From: Rhizobium sp. Q54
GTDB taxonomy: Bacteria > Pseudomonadota > Alphaproteobacteria > SHVV01
Length of the DNA stretch: 37,714 nucleotides
Assembly (NCBI GenBank): GCA_945903685.1
Contig: CAMDOQ010000004.1
Coordinates: 1-37,714, forward strand
Direction of reading: 5' to 3'
The notes under the pieces are model-generated. The model searched no databases. It saw nothing but the letters and a program-made list of their open reading frames with translations, and was not told where the DNA came from. Made by a program: the position numbers and the translations under genes. Position 1 is the first letter of the stretch. Every line of letters starts with the position of its first letter. Positions 35,452 to 37,714 of this stretch are shown piece after piece.

Positions 35452-35471
35452 AAGCGATCTTTGAGGTTGCC

Positions 35472-35564
35472 ATGACACTGACGAATAACTGGTACTTGTG
35501 GACGGTAGCCTGCGTCCTTGGTGTGATCGCAGGCACGATCGGCCTCGCTTTCACCGTATCTTGA
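35472..35564 (+). CDS. 30-residue single-helix membrane microprotein
   Basis: Starts at an ATG with GAGG five bases upstream. It encodes a short polar head (MTLTNNW), one hydrophobic helix ('YLWTVACVLGVIAGTIG') and the tail 'LAFTVS'. No family is recognised. Its size and single helix resemble stress-linked regulatory membrane peptides. It sits directly after three tandem dyads and 206 bases before the rpoH-type sigma gene on the same strand, so a link to heat-shock control is possible but unproven. Confidence 0.5.
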   Translation: MTLTNNWYLWTVACVLGVIAGTIGLAFTVS

Positions 35565-35736
35565 CCGATCGGCCCGACCGACCGCTGGCCCGGAACGGGA
35601 CGTGCGAAAGGTCCACAGATCGCAACCTCGGACCCCACAAGGTGGTCCTACGGTCATGCCGGGCACTACCGCCGCGCCAGCCCGCGACGCTTGGAGAACG
35701 CTGAGACGAGAAGCGGCCACCCGGCGCGAGCCGCGG

Positions 35737-35764
35737 CCAGGAGCCAGGAGCCAGGAGCCAGGAG
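35737..35764 (+). promoter_or_regulatory. four tandem CCAGGAG units, each with a Shine-Dalgarno core
   Basis: Perfect copies at 35737, 35744, 35751 and 35758. Each has AGGAG; the last ends six bases before the sigma-factor ATG, the ideal distance. The others sit 13, 20 and 27 bases away. The array may raise ribosome capture, and a 7-bp repeat is prone to slippage, which here would change leader length but not the frame. Confidence 0.85.
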
Positions 35765-35770
35765 CATCGA

Positions 35771-36673
35771 ATGATCTCGCACGACAGCCCCGCAACGACC
35801 GCCGCCAATCGTCGCTTCATCCGCGACGCGATGAATGGGGACCTCCTAACACGGGAGCATGAGCTCGAGCTTGCTCGCCGCTGGCGCGACGAACGCGACG
35901 AGGTCGCGTTGGGCGAGCTCGTCACCGCCTACATCCGCTTCGTGGTCGGCGTGGCAAGCAAGTTCCGCAACTACGGCCTGCCGTTCGGCGATCTCATCCA
36001 GGAAGGTTGCGTCGGCGCTATGCAGGCGACCTCACGCTTCAACCCGGCCCGCGGCTTGCGGTTCTCGACTTACGCCCGTTGGTGGATACGAGCGGCGATA
36101 CAGGACTATGTCCTGCGCAACTGGTCGATCGTACGAACCGGCACGACGACCGCCCAGAAGACACTGTTCTTTAAACTTCGGGCGCTCAGGGCCAAGCTCG
36201 AAGCGTCGCCCGGGCGCGGCTCCGACGCCGCGATTCAAACCGAGATAGCACGAAAGTTCGAAGTGTCCGAGCGCGCCGTCAACGCCATGACCGTCCGGCT
36301 TGGCGCCCAGGATCAATCCCTGAACGCTGCCGTTGGCGCCGATAGCGACGTCGAGTTCCAGGACCTTCTCATCGACGAGACATCCTCGCCGGAGGACATC
36401 GTCATTGAGCGGCGTGAGGGCGAGAAAAGCTGCGTATGGGTCGAAGCGGCGATGAAGGACTTGACCCAGCGTGAACAGACAATCATTCGCGACCGCCGCT
36501 TGCGGGATGGGAAGCTGACGTTGGCTGTGCTCGGCAAGCGATTCGGCATCAGCAGAGAGCGCGTACGCCAGATCGAGCGCGAAGCCCTCACCAAGCTCCG
36601 CCATTCGGTCGAGAGAAAGGTGGGGAACCCATTCCTGCTCGGCGTCAATGCCGGCCGCGCCGTCAACGCCTAG
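35771..36673 (+). CDS. rpoH: RpoH-type heat-shock sigma factor
   Basis: 300-residue sigma-70-family protein of the RpoH (sigma-32) group. Region 2 reads 'YGLPFGDLIQEGCVGAMQATSRF' and 'RFSTYARWWIRAAIQDYVLRNWSIVR'. The RpoH box 'QKTLFFKLRALRAKL' (129-143) follows 'TGTTTA'. The region 4 helix-turn-helix is 'LAVLGKRFGISRERVRQIEREA'. It would direct core polymerase to heat- or oxidative-stress promoters. The gene is likely one of several rpoH paralogues (RpoH2-like), since alphaproteobacteria often carry more than one; this window alone cannot show that. The start is fixed by the tandem Shine-Dalgarno array. Confidence 0.9.
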   Translation: MISHDSPATTAANRRFIRDAMNGDLLTREHELELARRWRDERDEVALGELVTAYIRFVVGVASKFRNYGLPFGDLIQEGCVGAMQATSRFNPARGLRFSTYARWWIRAAIQDYVLRNWSIVRTGTTTAQKTLFFKLRALRAKLEASPGRGSDAAIQTEIARKFEVSERAVNAMTVRLGAQDQSLNAAVGADSDVEFQDLLIDETSSPEDIVIERREGEKSCVWVEAAMKDLTQREQTIIRDRRLRDGKLTLAVLGKRFGISRERVRQIEREALTKLRHSVERKVGNPFLLGVNAGRAVNA

Positions 36674-36743
36674 TCTTTAGTCCACGTCTAGGAAAACGAC
36701 TGCCGACGCGGCGAGAGGCTCGATGCGAAAAACGCCGCCCCTC

Positions 36744-36793
36744 CGGCGCTTGCGCGCCGCGACCTTCCCCGCCGTGGCACGGCCAGGGAGGGG
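36744..36793. repeat. GC-rich palindromic repeat, fourth locus, downstream of rpoH
   Basis: GGCGC-TTGC-GCGCC (36745-36758) is followed by CCTTCCC (36763-36769), an inner GCCGTG-G-CACGGC (36771-36783) and GGGAGGG (36786-36792). The order, a GGCGC-type stem then CGACCTyCCCC and then GGGAGGG, matches the first element in dnaE2 (4694-4731), so both appear to be one family. Confidence 0.7.
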
Positions 36794-36831
36794 CGATTGA
36801 GCCGGGCAGGCATCGCCGCCAGAGTCCCGCT

Positions 36832-36850
36832 CCGCGCGGCATCCGCGCGG
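36832..36850. repeat. CCGCGCGG hairpin upstream of the amidohydrolase
   Basis: CCGCGCGG (36832-36839), loop CAT, CCGCGCGG (36843-36850). No T-tract follows on either strand. It may be part of the neighbouring repeat or a regulatory dyad for the next gene. Confidence 0.5.
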
Positions 36851-36901
36851 GGAAGAGGGACGCCGATGTTGGATTCGATCCACGAGGCACCATAGCTCGG
36901 C

Positions 36902-37702
36902 ATGACAGCCGCAATAGCCAATGAAACGTTGCTGGCCTCCGATGAACCGGCCGCCTTTGAAATCGTCAACGCCGACGGTGCGGGAAGCGCCGTTGTGGTC
37001 TGCGACCATGCGTCCAATCGGCTGCCGCGCCGGCTGGGCGCGCTCGGGCTTGGCGCGGCCGATCTCGCCGATCATATCGCCTGGGACCCGGGCGCAGCCG
37101 ATGTCGCGCGCCGTTTGTCGGAGCTGTTGGACGCTCCCTTGGTGTTGAGCGCTTACTCGCGCCTGGTCATCGACTGCAACCGACCAACCCACAGTCCGGA
37201 GTCGATCCCCGCCCAAACTAACGGAGTGCCGGTGCCGGGCAACCGGATGCTGACACCGGGCGAGCGGGCGCTGCGCATCGAGGCCGTGTTCAGCCCCTAC
37301 CATCGGGCGATCAGCGACGTGCTCGATCGCCGTGCCGGGAGGTCAAGCCTGTTGCTGAGCATTCACAGCTTCACGGCGGTTCTTGCCGGCCAGCGGCGAC
37401 CCTGGTCGATCGGCTTCGCGCATGGGCGCGACCGCCGTTTGGCCGCGCTCATCCTCGCTGCGATGAACCGCGACGCAAGCCTCCTGGTCGGCGACAACCA
37501 ACCCTATGCGATCGACCATGCCGCCGACTACACCATCCCCGTCCACGGCGAGGACCGCGGGTTGCCGCATATCCTGGTCGAGATCCGGCAGGATGGGATC
37601 GCAACGCCGGCCGACGCTGCCGCGTGGGCGGCGCGACTGGCCGCAGCGTTTAGCCAAGTCGAGCCGGCGGCGCTTCGTCTGCACAGGATATCGCGGCGCT
37701 GA
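36902..37702 (+). CDS. N-formylglutamate amidohydrolase family protein
   Basis: 266-residue metal-dependent hydrolase of the HutG-type N-formylglutamate deformylase family, which in histidine degradation releases glutamate and formate. Family features are 'VVVCDHASNRLPRRL' (metal-binding D35 and H36), 'SRLVIDCNRP', 'PYHRAISDVLDRR', 'LLLSIHSFTAVL' (H155), and 'GLPHILVEIRQDGI' with a catalytic Glu. No other hut genes are in the window, so it may act on another formylated or acylated amino acid. The gene is complete and ends 12 bases before the window edge. Confidence 0.88.
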   Translation: MTAAIANETLLASDEPAAFEIVNADGAGSAVVVCDHASNRLPRRLGALGLGAADLADHIAWDPGAADVARRLSELLDAPLVLSAYSRLVIDCNRPTHSPESIPAQTNGVPVPGNRMLTPGERALRIEAVFSPYHRAISDVLDRRAGRSSLLLSIHSFTAVLAGQRRPWSIGFAHGRDRRLAALILAAMNRDASLLVGDNQPYAIDHAADYTIPVHGEDRGLPHILVEIRQDGIATPADAAAWAARLAAAFSQVEPAALRLHRISRR

Positions 37703-37714
37703 GAGGGTAACGGC

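Larger units (their letters stand above)
35073..35471. other. 399-base divergent region between hsp20 and the microprotein/rpoH genes
   Basis: No convincing long gene. From left to right it holds the hsp20 leader and possible promoter on the minus strand, an AT-rich stretch with two TTGAA-type motifs in direct orientation on the minus strand (around 35284-35300), and three tandem 16-bp dyads (35404-35451). An open frame from ATG 35223 reaches the microprotein stop, but its first 83 residues are basic and low-complexity and it translates the dyad repeats. I treat that extension as non-coding. Confidence 0.6.

Noticed and set aside
35223-35471. Longer 113-residue version of the microprotein
   Set aside because: The added residues are basic and low-complexity and translate the tandem dyad array; the 35472 start has its own ribosome-binding site.

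Overview
The window is high-GC, gene-dense DNA with short gaps, many 4-bp stop/start overlaps and occasional GTG starts. It most likely comes from an alphaproteobacterium. The reasons are an imuA-imuB-dnaE2 mutagenesis cassette, a short RpoH-type sigma factor beside a class A Hsp20 gene with a ROSE-like leader, a MoxR/CoxE-like VWA pair, and LivK-free TRAP-based catabolic clusters. I cannot name the genus from the sequence. No rRNA, tRNA, CRISPR array, transposase or prophage was seen.

Layout. Bases 1-5847: 3' end of imuA, then imuB and dnaE2 (SOS translesion synthesis). dnaE2 carries two blocks of GC-rich palindromic repeat that stay in frame. 5869-7913 (minus): a CoxE-like VWA protein and its MoxR AAA+ ATPase. 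7969-18053: a mixed metabolic region with a uracil-DNA glycosylase, an AtzA/TrzA-like amidohydrolase, an unusual 2OG-Fe(II) oxygenase-fold protein, a lipoprotein-type alpha/beta hydrolase, a SulP-STAS-CNBD anion transporter co-directional with an N-acyl-D-amino-acid deacylase, a frameshifted glutathione peroxidase and an MFS exporter. 18116-21297 (plus): DUF1330, M20-fold, alpha/beta hydrolase and SDR genes. The M20 and SDR proteins lack key catalytic residues.

21304-28387 looks like a catabolic module. A three-subunit molybdenum hydroxylase (L-M-S order) and an orphan TRAP solute-binding protein lie on the minus strand. A Rieske ring-hydroxylating-type oxygenase and a DUF1989 protein are divergent on the plus strand. 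28451-32544 holds a complete TRAP transporter (DctP-Q-M) divergent from an enolase-superfamily protein closely resembling D-tartrate dehydratase, which suggests uptake and dehydration of tartrate or a related acid sugar. 32561-33670 is class III alcohol dehydrogenase (glutathione-dependent formaldehyde oxidation).

33925-36673 is the most unusual part. It contains a Cys4 mini-protein running into a thermonuclease-like remnant and a palindromic repeat, and an hsp20 gene with a clear intrinsic terminator and a leader matching the ROSE RNA-thermometer core. It also holds three tandem 16-bp dyads, a 30-residue membrane peptide, and an rpoH-type sigma gene preceded by four tandem CCAGGAG units that each carry a Shine-Dalgarno core. 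Together these look like a compact heat-shock control locus. The window closes with another palindromic repeat and an N-formylglutamate amidohydrolase.
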